A DNA stretch of 64,000 nucleotides, from positions 941,775 through 1,005,774 of the forward strand of contig SSNP01000146.1 in NCBI GenBank assembly GCA_006937955.1. The letters run 5' to 3'. A program made the translations under genes and the position numbers. A model generated the notes under the pieces. It was given only the letters and a program-made list of their open reading frames with translations, was not told where the DNA came from and did no database searches. Shown piece by piece: positions 49,501-60,322 of this stretch (within the stretch, counting starts at the first letter, position 1; each line of letters begins with the position of its first letter). Origin of the DNA: Pachypanchax playfairii. Taxonomy: Eukaryota; Chordata; Actinopteri; Cyprinodontiformes; Aplocheilidae.

Positions 49501-49986
49501 CAGCATTTATTTGAGAGTCTGCAGATTTTTTTTCTCCTCTAAGGCTGCAGTTTCGTGTGTAGGACATGTTTTTTACTATTTGTTTTACTTTTGGAAGGAA
49601 ATCTACACTGTAATCCCAGATTTTGTTTCTACTTAAACTTCTGAGTGATCATTACTTATTCTGTTATGTTTTGTAAAAACAAGCTATCATTACTAAACAT
49701 TATTAGTTGATTGGACTATTTAGCCTAGAAGATTAATTGCACTAATCAGGATTAGTAGAGATAACTTTGTACGTTTAGTTTGATAACAAAGGGGAGGGGC
49801 CTAATTCAGAAACGTTCCTGGTCACGTCACAAAGCAAGTTCAGCGGAGCCAACACTGACCACTCGGCAGGAAGAGCCGTTAGCTACACCGGACTGTCGGC
49901 ACCCTCAGCTGCGTTGAACACCTTGAACTGTAAGTATATAAAATAAGCAGCTGAATTATCTTTGTGGGAACTTGTAACACCCTAAA
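43589..49986. other. Intergenic/intronic DNA; no gene recognised
   Basis: Mixed sequence. A repeat-poor, balanced segment (44040-44620, with several ATTA cores) is a possible enhancer, and 44800-45010 has scattered CpG. G-rich runs lie near 48970-49015. The region just before the SINE (49790-49960) is GC-richer and may be part of another old repeat, but no ends were identified. Confidence 0.45.
48988..49012 (+). other. G-rich run, possible G-quadruplex
   Basis: Three long G runs separated by single T residues (a G7-T-G8-like pattern). A quadruplex is plausible; only the base pattern is seen. Confidence 0.35.
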
Positions 49987-50309
49987 GGGGCGGCCGTGGC
50001 TCAGGCGGTAGAGCGGGTTGTCTGGTAACTGGAAGGTTGCTGGTTTGAATCCCCGCTCTGCCCAGAGATCAGAGGCCGTTGTGTCCTTGGGCAAGACACT
50101 TAACCCACCTTGCCTGTTTGGTGGCGGTGCCAGTGTCTGTCAGTGTGTCCCAGGACAGCTGTGGCTACAAACATGTGTGTAGTTCATCATCACCAAACGT
50201 GTGAGTGTGTGTGTGAATGGGTGAATGACATACCGTAGTGTGAAGCGCTTTGGGGGTCGTAGGACCTGAGTAAAGCGCTATACAAGTACACGCCATTTAC
50301 CATTTACCA
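49987..50309 (+). mobile_element. tRNA-derived SINE
   Basis: The head is tRNA-like: GGGGCGGCCGTGGCTCAGGC carries the RNA polymerase III A box and GGTTTGAATCC the B box, about 40 bases apart. The body continues with a GTCCTTGGGCAAGACACTTA block. The 3' tail reads GTGAAGCGCTTTGGGGGTCG with AAAGCGCTATACAAGT, the L2/CR1-like tail seen in many fish SINEs, and it ends in a CCATTTACCATTTACC repeat. It is not a functional tRNA gene, because the cloverleaf is imperfect and is fused to the SINE body. It would be copied in trans by a partner LINE. Confidence 0.9.
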
Positions 50310-50310
50310 T

Positions 50311-51714
50311 AAATGCTAAAAAATTTCAGGTTCCATATTATTACAACTCAACACATTCAGTTTCAGCTTCTGTAAAAACTAAAGTGGTATAAGGCAACGG
50401 GTTTCCACGCAATTTGCGAGTAAAGTCAACTAATTCGGGTTAAGAGTGCAGTTTCTTCTGGTTCCAAGAAGGTAATGAGTTGGATCTTTAAAACATCTTT
50501 TGTTGCAACATAAATGTGTAACTTTGTAAAATAATTAAACACTTGTTCTTTCAGAATAAATAAAACATGATACAGATGTGATACTTTGTATAAAACTGGC
50601 AGCTTGGCTACACAGTTTGGTTTGATAACAGGATGAAACTGTAAGTTGGACAAGTGTGTCCAAAACACTTGTCTCTGAACAGATAAATGTCTTTGATCAA
50701 AATGATTGTGTTTTCACACCCAGCTCCTCTAACCGTTTGTGTATTCTCACACAAACACACGCGGATCATGGAGAAACTCCCAAATAAACACAAGCTCTCC
50801 GAGCACGTGAATGGACGTCTGATTGATGTTCTGGAAAACAAGTTATCAAAATGTTTAAAAGATGATCCGAAGTGTCATCTATCAGAACAAAGGGGGAGAT
50901 TTTCCCTCTCCGAGAACCAGAGACATGGAGTAAACCATGTCAAGATGGACTTTCACAATAGAACATTTCTCCCTGCCTGTTTTAAACTGGCCACAGAAGT
51001 GAATTTATCATTGTTATTATTACTTCTGAGAGGCCCTCATAGGTTTAATTGGGTCCTCATGGAGTCAAAATCTCCTCTGCTGCTGCAGCCACCAGAGCTG
51101 GACAGGCTCATTCCTCTTTAGCCAGCAGCAGGTTTGTGTTGGCTGCATGTCACTCTGGGTGAAGAAGCCCTGAATCCAGCCGGTGAGCCAGAGGGGGCGT
51201 GGGAAATGGATGTCACCTGCTACGCTTGGCTAATGGCATGAGAGGAACACCTGGGGAGAAACTTTTACCTGGCTCTGCTCCTAGGGCCGTAGGGAAAGCC
51301 CTTGAGACCCATACAGTGTCCATCCACCCAACTGCCTCAAAGGGGCTTTTATTCTCAAAGGACTCCGCTTGCATTTTCACTGATAAATATAGCAGGACTT
51401 GAAACCATGTGAACCATGTGAGGAAATGCAGAGGTAGGAGGGATGTTGTGCTTTCAATAAAAGAGTTAATAAAATGACAAAATGGCATTAAGCATTAAAA
51501 AAAAGCACAAAAATCAGACTTCCATCTGGTTCCTTCCTGTTGTTGATATGCTCAAGATGTTCAAAACAAGATACACACTTCTGTTTTACTGAAGTATCAG
51601 GCAAAATGCTGGATTTTAAATGAAGAAAAGTGAAATGGTGAATAAAGAAAGGACAGTTAAGTTGTTTCTACTGGTAAAAAGGGCAGAAAGCATTTGAAAT
51701 TTGTAATATAAAAA
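50311..51714. other. Intergenic/intronic DNA; no gene recognised
   Basis: Unique sequence between the SINE and the next MITE. The 144-codon plus frame at 50687-51121 has no recognisable domain and no splice context. Confidence 0.45.
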
Positions 51715-52301
51715 AGCCTGGGCGAAAAATTGATTTAATTAATAAATTCATTTTTTTTGTGCGCAGTTAAAAACATATAAGTCAATCGAGTTTTTGTGTA
51801 ATGGCATGTTTTTGGCTTCTGGAGTTTCCGTAGAGTTAATTTCACATAGTTTTCTACCTTTGACTGTGATGGACTTTAGGCAAATGTTTCAGCGTGGCGT
51901 CTTTTGCTGCACGTCTGTCGCAGCAAACCATCTGAAGCTAACGCTACGGAAACTCTGGGGAGCCAAAAAGAGCCACTACGCAAAACCTCAATTTATTTAT
52001 TTTCTAAATCTCAAAACAAAACAAAAAAATTTGAATTAATTAATTTAAACGATTAATCGCCTAGGCCTAAGCCTTAGCTAAAAACAGCTAATTGTAGCTG
52101 AATCCTTTGCACAAGGTACCGCATATAACAGGAAAGGGACACGGTGGAGAACAATCACCAAAGCGTGAGTCTTTGCACTTTGCCAAAGACATGGTACCGT
52201 GGAGAGGACGAGGTTCATTCATTTCGGAAATAAGAACAAAATCGAAAAAACAAATTTTAAAAAAATTTGAGATTTTCTGTTTAGGCCATATCGCCCAGCC
52301 T
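51715..52301. mobile_element. MITE with GCCTGGGCGA/TCGCCCAGCC ends (hAT-like)
   Basis: The left end AAGCCTGGGCGAAAAATTG and the right end GGCCATATCGCCCAGCCTT are imperfect inverted repeats, a form common in fish repeats. A second inverted pair inside (TTTCCGTAGAG and CTACGGAAACTC) could form a hairpin. The 81-codon frame at 51794-52039 lies between these and has no recognised domain. Flanking duplications are too decayed to define, so the boundaries are approximate. Confidence 0.6.
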
Positions 52302-55300
52302 TAAAATAAAATACAAAAGTACATTTCTGAAGGAAAAAAATATTAAATCATAACATTCTGAATTTAAGAGATGGTTCTTTATTCCTAAATGTTTTATGTA
52401 ATAAATTTATGCTGCACAGTGTATCAATAATAAACAAAAACAGTGGGAGATTTCAAGATAAACCACCATGTTTTCTTCTTAAATACTGCAGCACTTCAGG
52501 TGCCCAAATCTATTCAGAAACTTCTCTAACCTCAGTTTAGTGAAGTAATACTTTATTGTATATCCACTGCAATCCTCCTTTCCAAACACACTGCTGGTCT
52601 CATTGCAGACCCATGAGGAAGGAATATATTAGACAGTCAGAGGCACATTAAGTACATCACTGCCGCGCTGTAGAGATGATTACAAGTTGGACGATAATGG
52701 TTTCCACCGTAATACATTTAGAGGACATGAGACTCGGCAGTTAGCTCTCCAATCTTCACTCTCAGCTGATTAACACAAATGTGGGCGCCTAGTTAACCAC
52801 TGCTGCTGTAATTACTGTACGCGGAGGAACACACACACGTACATTGTACGTACACTCAAGTGCAAACAGGGGCGCATGTATACATGTTTTGTGCCACCAG
52901 ATCAGCGTCACAGCCGTCGCCAATTACATGTTTTATTTATGCAAATGCAGGTAATTTACTTCCTGCTGTGCATGACTTTGCAGCACGTTTGCCCTCTAGC
53001 ATCAGCTGTTTGTTTTGGAGATTGACTGAATGCCTGAATTAAAATGATCTAAAGGAGGTTTTCCTTCTAGTTGAGAATAATAACTCACCTTGGAACACAT
53101 TGTTATTTCATTCAGTGTTATTATTTCTGATAGAAGTGGCAGTCCGAATTGTGGAAAAGGGGACTCAAATTGTATGAAAAGGCAGAGTTTCGCTTTAAAT
53201 TACGGTGATTTTCTAGCTCCGGAGAGTGAGTTTATACTCATGAGTCCTGCATGAATTGATGGCTTCAATATTGTTTCTCCTCCTACTCTTCTCTCTACAG
53301 TATATCTCGTTTCAAAAGCGAGAGCAGCCCAAGAGGGTGCTTGTATTTTTCTTCCTTTGTTTCCAGTGCTTTCCTATCAGAGCGAGAAGGTGGTAGCAAC
53401 TCCCACGAGGGAGATAGAGATAGAGGTGTAGACTGCTGGCAGAGCGCTGAAGCAAAGAAATGCTGCACCGTCTGACCACAGACACAAAAACGATGCCCCA
53501 CTCCATCCCGTCTGTGCCCAGCTTCATCTGCAAAGCAAATTCTGTACCCAGCAGCAACAGATTCCTCTTCAGTCACTTGGATTCTTTTGATTTTCACCAG
53601 CCTGCCAGCTAACAGTTTACCTTAAAGTAATGAAAACAAAAAAACGTGCAGATCCTCCAGCCGAGCTGTAAAAGGAGAGGGTATAATGAACTCTGATAAG
53701 TCCAAAGAAATAACCTGTATTTGCATTTTCAAGTCCATTCTTCATTGCCCCCCCCCCCACTTATTATTGCCTCTTCTGTCTTGTAATAAGGAAAAAGAAA
53801 AAGCAGTGTGAGAAGAGAAAGGGGGGGTAGCTGACATATACACAGAGGAATCCAGGGAGTAAAAAGAGAACACATTACTACTGGGAGGGGAAAATGATTA
53901 AAGGCTGAGATGAACACAATCTGCTGGTTCCAGAGGAAAGTGAAAAGGAATTTCCAGATCCAATAAGCATCATAGAAACCTGCTTCTCCACTCCATTCAG
54001 CCATGACTATACTGGCTGGAGCACAGTTCTTACATTTCCCATTTGATTTGTCCTTTTGGCAAGAGGATTCTTCCACATACAATCATTAATCTGACTAGAA
54101 TATTGATTTATTTTAGAACATTACTATCATCTAACTACAGTAAATCTCACAAATTTGAAACAGAGCTGGATATAAAATGTTGGATTCCTTAAGGTTGTGC
54201 TTTCTGCAGCTAACCGGGTATAAAGGTATTTTTTTAGTTGGTAGAAACTCTCGAGGAAAAATGGGAAAAAGTGAACGAAAAACAAGAGCATCAATAATGA
54301 TGCGAAGGAGATGGCGGGATGGAAAACAAAGATGTTCCAAACAAATGAGAAAACAGGCAGAGCGTCTCATTGCAAGAACGCTAACGACAATCAATTAGCA
54401 ATTCCTCATGATCTTGGGTGCGTTGGTGTATAAGGTGTCTTAATGAGTCCCATTTCCATTAGCTGCTCCACTCGAGAGGCATAAGGAGGAGGCTGCATCC
54501 ACCAGCTCCTCCATCTCAGTGCCTAATGACTGCGAGAGTGGATTACACCATCAATTCCTCACTTCTCTTTGTTTATCCCCTGCGTAAATAATGGTCAACC
54601 ATTACAATACATTAAGTAGGCAACTCAACACACAGCAAATCAGAGTAAGAAACAGGAGCACAAGTGTTTTGAAGGCATCCACCACTGATTTCCACGAAAA
54701 TCGGCTAATAGGCCCACAGCGGCGTGACGTCACGAGAGCCTGTTTTGCTGTCTCCACCAAAGCGTTGGAGCAGAAGGTCAAACTTACTGAAAATCTGACA
54801 AGTGAATGTAAATAATCTAAATACTGACACGCTGTTGGGCGCATGGGTGAACAAGAAGGTTCATTCAGAATGCAACTGTTCATCTTTACAGATTTCCTAA
54901 AGAAAAAGATTGAAAGCTAAGCTAGCAGAGAGCTTTTCATCACAGAGCTCAGTGGTGGTCATGAAAGGCATTCTCCAAGCTGCCTCCCATGCTAACTGAA
55001 AGAGAGTGAATAGCTAATAATTGTTGCCCAAAAAAACATGTTACTTTGAGCTTTCCAGGTGTGGTCGGCACTTGGGACAGAATTCTTTCCTCCTATCAAG
55101 CCACACTCATGGTTCATTAAGTTTGACAAACATCCTGAATTAACATCAAACAGGCAAGTCCTTTGACAGCCCAAAGTATTACACCTCTTGCTCATGCCTG
55201 ATGTGGAAATATTTCTAAACATCCACTGACTTGTATGTTTCAGAGTCTCTTGTATATAAAGTTTTGGGTAATTGATCAACTAAATGTCCAGATAGCGTCA

Positions 55301-57285
55301 ATCAGTTGACAACTGGCTGCAATTTCCCAGCTTTTACTTGGGATTGAATATGAGTTCCTCTCAAACTGGCACTTCATACAAATATGTTTGAAAAGCAATG
55401 CTGTTGAAATGCCAACAAAAAATCCAGAATCAAAACAAAATCACGCAGCGGGCCTTGACCAACCCTGCTGTGTAGCAGCAGCGCCTATGGTACTGGTTGG
55501 TTCTACCGGTATAAATGATTGGTGAGTGAATGTCAGGATAATGGTAAAGATCATAATTTTCTGAAGCATTAAAGAGTCACTTCCACCAAATTAAAATTGA
55601 TTAGTTAAAAATCCTACCAGATGTTGGACCAGATGTGGCTGACACTTTTCCATAGTGCCATATTGCCCGAAGACAATCTCAGGGCATTTTCTTTCTTTTT
55701 AAACAAATGTCAAACTACTTTTATTCCTGGACTCCTTAAATACATCAATACTCCTTTGGTATATGAATCTGGTTCTGTCAGCAACATTACTGATGGCACT
55801 AACCTTAGAATGAAAATACAAAGTCTATTTTCGCCCAAATGTCTTGAACTAGAATTTCAAGATGTTTTGTAACTACGTCAATGTTTAGTAATAAGAAGCT
55901 GGTTATCATAGTCATTTAAAATGGTTTTGTTTTCATTTGAACAGGTTGAATGGAGATAGTCCAGAAGAGAAGAAGTGGTATTTGAGGTATTAACATCAAT
56001 CATTTCAACCCTAATAATGTCATAAAATTACAAAAGAAAGAAATATAATGACAGCTTATAGCCATTGTAACTTGTTTAGATTTTAGAAAGCCCTATCTCT
56101 AGTCAAATTTTACTACTACAACAAAAGTTTTTATTGGCCACAATAAAAAAGAACAAGAGCAAAGATAAAAGGTGTGTTTTTCAATCTTTAAAGTCAGGCT
56201 GAGATGGGTTCAGATGATGAGACTTTCTTAGATCTTAGTAGGAACATCAACCTCTAAATAGTGGTTTAGGATTTTTCACCTCATTAGGACCTTTGGTCAA
56301 AGAATGGAGACTATATTTTTAGTGAAATATGTGTAGTTAGACTAAGATTGTGCTTTTTGAAGGACATTTTTCTTTTTAAGAGTCAGTGTTCTGACTCAAA
56401 CCTTTTCAGATCAAGTCAAAATGACCCCCATTACATTTTATTTCTTGTGATTTGATTTGATCCTTTCAGAAGGTAACTTAGTTTGGCTGTTTCTTCCCAT
56501 GAGATTTGTAGAAAATGATACTGAAAACGTAATTTTCATGACATTCACTTAAAAAAAGAAAAAGGGTGCTTCCAAATGGATGAATTTGAGTCATAGCAAT
56601 CAACACTGTAAGAAGTTCTATGCCTCAAATTATAGCCAGCAGTTACAATACTTTTCCCCTGGGTTGTACCAATCAATATTTCACCCAAGGCTCCATCACT
56701 CAGTTTCTATTTTGCTCTCTCATTCTGACACTCTCTGGTTTCTCTCTTGTCAAAGCACTGGACAGGATGAAAATTAAACGCATCAGCAGAAAAACACACA
56801 AGTGGAAATGATCTCTCCACTCCAGCCGATCGGGTCATGAATTCAGCTAACTGTGCTTATCACCGGCTGCTGCTATTAGTCTTAATAGCTGCGGCGACAA
56901 CCCGCCTTGAGATGAGATGGGCTCTGCTTCTCAAGGCTCACCACAGACAGGTGATTCTCATCTGTGATCTCTTCATGTGTCATAGCAAAGGCAATGCCGC
57001 CTGAGAGATGTCTGGTGGGTTATTGGAGTAAAGCATCAGTCAGCCAGGCCATTACACACACAAGAGACGTATGTTTTACACACTCAGCATCAGTTCAGAG
57101 CAAATTAGGAATTTAGTCGACTGAGCATCTCATTTGCCCTCCTCATCAGTGGTTTAGAGGGATATAAAGGCTCAAAACAATTGCATTCATTTTGGGGAGT
57201 GAATACACTTAAATAAATGGTTCAGAGCTTTTGACTTGGCATCAAAATAAGATCAGACACAATGTGACAATTCTGCTACGCTTCA
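52302..57285. other. Intergenic/intronic DNA; no gene recognised
   Basis: AT-rich, repeat-poor sequence. One palindromic CRE-type site lies at 54724-54733. An 83-codon frame at 55621-55872 is protein-like in composition, but I recognise no family. Scattered C and A runs occur (near 53750). Confidence 0.45.
54724..54733. promoter_or_regulatory. Perfect CRE palindrome
   Basis: GTGACGTCAC contains the full 8-bp cAMP response element TGACGTCA bound by CREB/ATF proteins. It is a single site without a nearby recognised promoter, and chance occurrence is possible. Confidence 0.4.
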
Positions 57286-57547
57286 TTAAAGGTGTGATGA
57301 CATCACTGTTTAAACTGGTGTAAAGCTATTTCATGTAGTAGATATTCCCGCATATGTCAACTCACAAAAGAATTTCATTAAAAAACTAACACGGCGGGGG
57401 TGTACGGGCAGGTCAGAATCCTCTTCTCAGCAACACGGTTCCTTTCATTAATGATGTGTGGGTCTCCCTGGCTGACTTCGCTCTGATTGGCTACAACCGT
57501 TGCCCGCAGCAAGCCTTTCTTCTCGGCTCCGTCAACAGTCCAGTAAC

Positions 57548-57625
57548 ATGGCGAGTGGACGTTTACAACCGTATATGTTCGAACCTGAAACGTCTTCTGA
57601 GGAAGACGGAGGGGTGAACACATAA
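57548..57625 (+). pseudogene. P2X7 C-terminal-domain-like short N-terminus (first exon)
   Basis: ATG at 57548 in a good context (AACATGG) opens MASGRLQPYMFEPETSSEED, then GGVNT and a stop. From memory, fish genomes contain many P2X purinoceptor 7-like intracellular-domain proteins starting with a similar LQPYMFEPE acidic stretch. A GGG|GTGAAC donor may mark the real exon end, with the zinc-binding part in a lost exon. The match is short and rests on recollection. The alternative is an unrelated transposon-encoded peptide. Confidence 0.4.
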
Positions 57626-57825
57626 AACTCAACTAATCACATGAGCGAATAAACAGTGCTGTCAGATGTTATCAATGAAAATAGATTCACAATATGGTAT
57701 GATAAACCTGTTGCTCACGGACATTGTTGCTAGAGCGGCTATCACATGCTAGCATCATGAACTCTTCAGACCACGAACAAACGTTTATCAGGCAAGGCAG
57801 CATTTTATTAAATAAATAAACTTAC

Positions 57826-58107
57826 AGGTATTGACGATGTGGTCGCCTCCTTCAGGGTTGGTAAAGAATTTTTAATTAAAATCAGTTTCTTTGACAATCC
57901 CAACTTGAATTCACCCAAGTTATGGAAGCAGTCCTCCGTGAAGTGAGCTGAACATACTTTCTAATTGAGGTTATAACTGCGTGGCACTTCTCCATAAATG
58001 AACTTCAGCCACTCTTCTCTTGTTTTTTCATCCTTCGGGAGTGAGTGTAAACTTCCAGCATGGGTTGAGCATCCTTGGACACAACAGGTCCCCGTTTGCG
58101 TAGCCAT
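57826..58107 (-). pseudogene. THAP-domain first exon of a Kolobok-like transposase gene
   Basis: ATG at 58107 opens MATQTGTCCVQGCSTHAGSL, then HSLPKDEKTREEWLKFIYGE. After one in-frame TAG (57961-57963) come VCSAHFTEDCF and LPTL. This is a near-complete THAP zinc finger: Cys-x4-Cys at the start, the invariant Trp in EEW, the Cys-x2-His pair in CSAH, and the final proline-containing LPTL in place of AVPTIF. A good donor (CCT|GTAAGT) ends the exon at 57826. THAP domains bind DNA in transposases (P element, Kolobok) and in host proteins. The stop codon makes this copy inactive. Confidence 0.8.
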
Positions 58108-58642
58108 CTCTTCTCAAGAGCAGCAGCACAAGCTAGCGCAACACAGCTAACGGTGTATGGGCTGGGGGTGGGGTGGGGGGTTGGACTGTTTACTTCACTG
58201 TGCACTTTTATTGGACGCTATGAAATACGTAGGATGAAATGCCACGTAGGAAAAAATGGTGCTTTCCGATTTAACCATTTTTTAAATATGAAACAAAGCG
58301 GACCGCCCACAAACGGGAACTTTGATACTCGCTTTGGACGTTCACACGGCCTCATCAGTGCACAGCACATCATGATATACCCCAAAAAACTCAAAAAAGT
58401 GCATTTTGATGTCATAACCCCTTTAAAACTTATCGCTAAAACCCATTTTCACAACACAACAGTTTTTTGAACAGAAATATTATGACATTCCCACTGGAAG
58501 TTCTGTGTTTCAGCTAGCTAGAACCAGAAGGGCTTGAGCTAACTGCTGCTACCTGGAAAGAATTCTATGTTAAAACAACAGCAAAGTAAATGTTTATAAA
58601 AGACTGCTAGCATGTGATGACATTTTTAATAGTCCCGTTTAA

Positions 58643-59708
58643 AGACCCACTCTGATGAAAATTGTGTTTTTTGCGTTGTTAACATGTTCTTGTGACATTT
58701 TCTGATGATAGAGGACATATCTTAAGAAAATTAAGCTTAAAATTACATTTCTAAGTATTTTTGCTTCCAAATCGCTGTGAATCAGTAGCAGACACAAAAA
58801 TGTGTCTAAAAAAGACTGGATTTGTGATGTAGAAAAGCCAGTGGGTGGGTCAAAAGCTCTTGCTCTACTATAAGCTCCTGCTAGCTGTAAGCTAGCGGTA
58901 GAGCTAGCATAAACAGAGATCTCTAAGAAAGAGGGAGCAGCGGGGGGGATCCTAAGCCCCAACGGTTCCGGCCACAACTCAGAGGCGAATTGCTAATGAG
59001 CTACTGCTGACGCCGGGCTCACACTGCCTACGGAACGGCTTCGGTCCGGCTTCGGTGCGGTTTTTCCGCAAGCTACCACTCACATCTGCTCCAGATAGGG
59101 AGTGCGGCCAGCTCCAGGTGCTGGGTGCGTAAAACGTCACCCGCGAGAACAGAAGTTCACGTGGGTTATCGTTTTGTCGGGACTTCACACGAGAACACGT
59201 CCATTATTTAGCAAATGTGTGAAAATGTGTTGTGCTGCAGGCTTTCGGGACCCTGTGTCACCGGGTGTGATGTAATGTTTACATTTCCTATTAGCGCGTG
59301 TGCTGTCTAAAAAGAAGAGTCAAGTTACAATTGTTCGTACACTCGTTTATTTTGAAAAAACACCGGATATTCAAGCCACACTTCCTGTATAGTTCGTCAG
59401 ATTTCATCAAACTTGACGCGGAGTGACTCCGGCGTCCGGAAAAAATTGATCCTTGCGGATTCTTTCCGTAGTGCCGTACAGCCCCCGTAACCGGACCCGC
59501 ACCGCACGGAGCTACTGTGAGCCTTCAAAAGGGATTTTAATCTAACGGAATACCTGCGGGGTCCGCACCGGACCGGATCCGGATGCAGTGTGAGCCCGGC
59601 GTGATACGCAGAAACTACATCTGAGAAAACACCACAAATTTTGTGATTTTGGGTAAAAACACTTGAAAAATGTTTTAAACTAGCTAAATAGATAATCTGA
59701 GTGGGTCT
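58643..59708. mobile_element. TTAA element, copy 2, carrying a nested MITE
   Basis: Flanked by TTAA (58639-58642, 59709-59712). Its inverted ends are AGACCCACTCTGAT and the complement of AGACCCACTCAGAT. Without the nested 591-bp MITE at 59011-59601 it is about 475 bp and aligns with 24029-24446. No coding capacity. It sits only about 220 bp right of the Kolobok-like element, and the two share the TTAA duplication but not terminal sequence. Confidence 0.75.
59011..59601. mobile_element. Nested MITE with CGCCGGGCTCACACTGC ends
   Basis: A 591-bp GC-rich element with perfect 17-base inverted ends (CGCCGGGCTCACACTGC). Further subterminal similarity includes GTCCGG and GTGCGG blocks. TGA flanks both sides (59008-59010, 59602-59604), a 3-bp duplication resembling PIF/Harbinger, although those usually take TWA. 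The homologous element at 24029 has the uninterrupted site, which confirms this as an insertion. Confidence 0.8.
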
Positions 59709-60270
59709 TTAATGGTGGACCCACTCAGGCTAGCCATTAGCTTATTATTAATTAGGTTATTTCTTTAAATTGAGACCACCGAAAAGGCTGTTTAATGCCG
59801 TTTTACCTGTCACTTCTCAGCCTTGGAAGGTTTATATAAAGTTTTCCATCATCACTTCTGAACAAACACATTATACACTGCATTCTTGCTCCAACAGAGA
59901 ATAAAGCACAGTTTTACCATTTTCAGTATGTGAAGAAATATTTCTGGGGCCAAAATGTACAGTGGGGCAAAAAAGTATTTAGTCAGCCACCAATTGTGTA
60001 AGTTCTCCCACTTAAAAAGATCAGAGAGGCCTGTAATTTTCATCATAGGTATACCTCAACTATGAGAGACAAAATGAAGAAAAAAAATCCAGAAAATCAC
60101 ATTGTCTGATTTTTAAAGAATTTATTTGCAAATTATGGTGGAAAATAAGTATTTGGTCATCTACAAACAAGTAAGATTTCTGGCTTTTACAGACCTGTAA
60201 CTTCTTTAAGAGGCTCCTCGGTCCTCCACTCGTTACCTGTATTAATGGCACCTGTGTGAACTCGTTATCA

Positions 60271-60280
60271 GTATAAAAGA
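60271..60280 (+). promoter_or_regulatory. Possible TATA box of the Tc1 transposase gene
   Basis: GTATAAAAGA lies 43 bases upstream of the transposase ATG and just inside the left inverted repeat, a sensible place for the internal promoter of a Tc1 element. The transcription start is not known. Confidence 0.4.
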
Positions 60281-60322
60281 CACCTGTCCACAACCTCAAA
60301 CAGTCACGCTCCAAACTCCACT

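Larger units (their letters stand above)
57290..58422. mobile_element. Kolobok-like TTAA transposon, non-autonomous, with THAP and P2X7-like exons
   Basis: A 1133-bp element flanked by TTAA (57286-57289, 58423-58426). Its inverted ends are AGGTGTGATGACATCA and, from the right, AGGGGTTATGACATCA. Two gene starts face each other: a plus-strand 26-codon frame near the left (57548) and a minus-strand THAP-domain exon from the right (58107 to 57826). The Kolobok superfamily is defined by TTAA duplications and THAP-bearing transposases, so the assignment is well supported although no catalytic domain remains. It looks like an internal-deletion derivative that kept the first exon of each gene. Confidence 0.75.

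Noticed and set aside
49987..50060. tRNA gene
   Set aside because: A and B boxes are present, but the acceptor stem does not pair properly and the sequence continues into a SINE body and LINE-like tail.
50687..51121. 144-codon plus frame
   Set aside because: Composition is ordinary, no domain was recognised, and chance frames of this length are expected in a 64-kb six-frame scan.
51794..52039. Protein-coding gene inside the MITE
   Set aside because: The frame lies within a short inverted-repeat element, overlaps its internal hairpin arms and has no domain.
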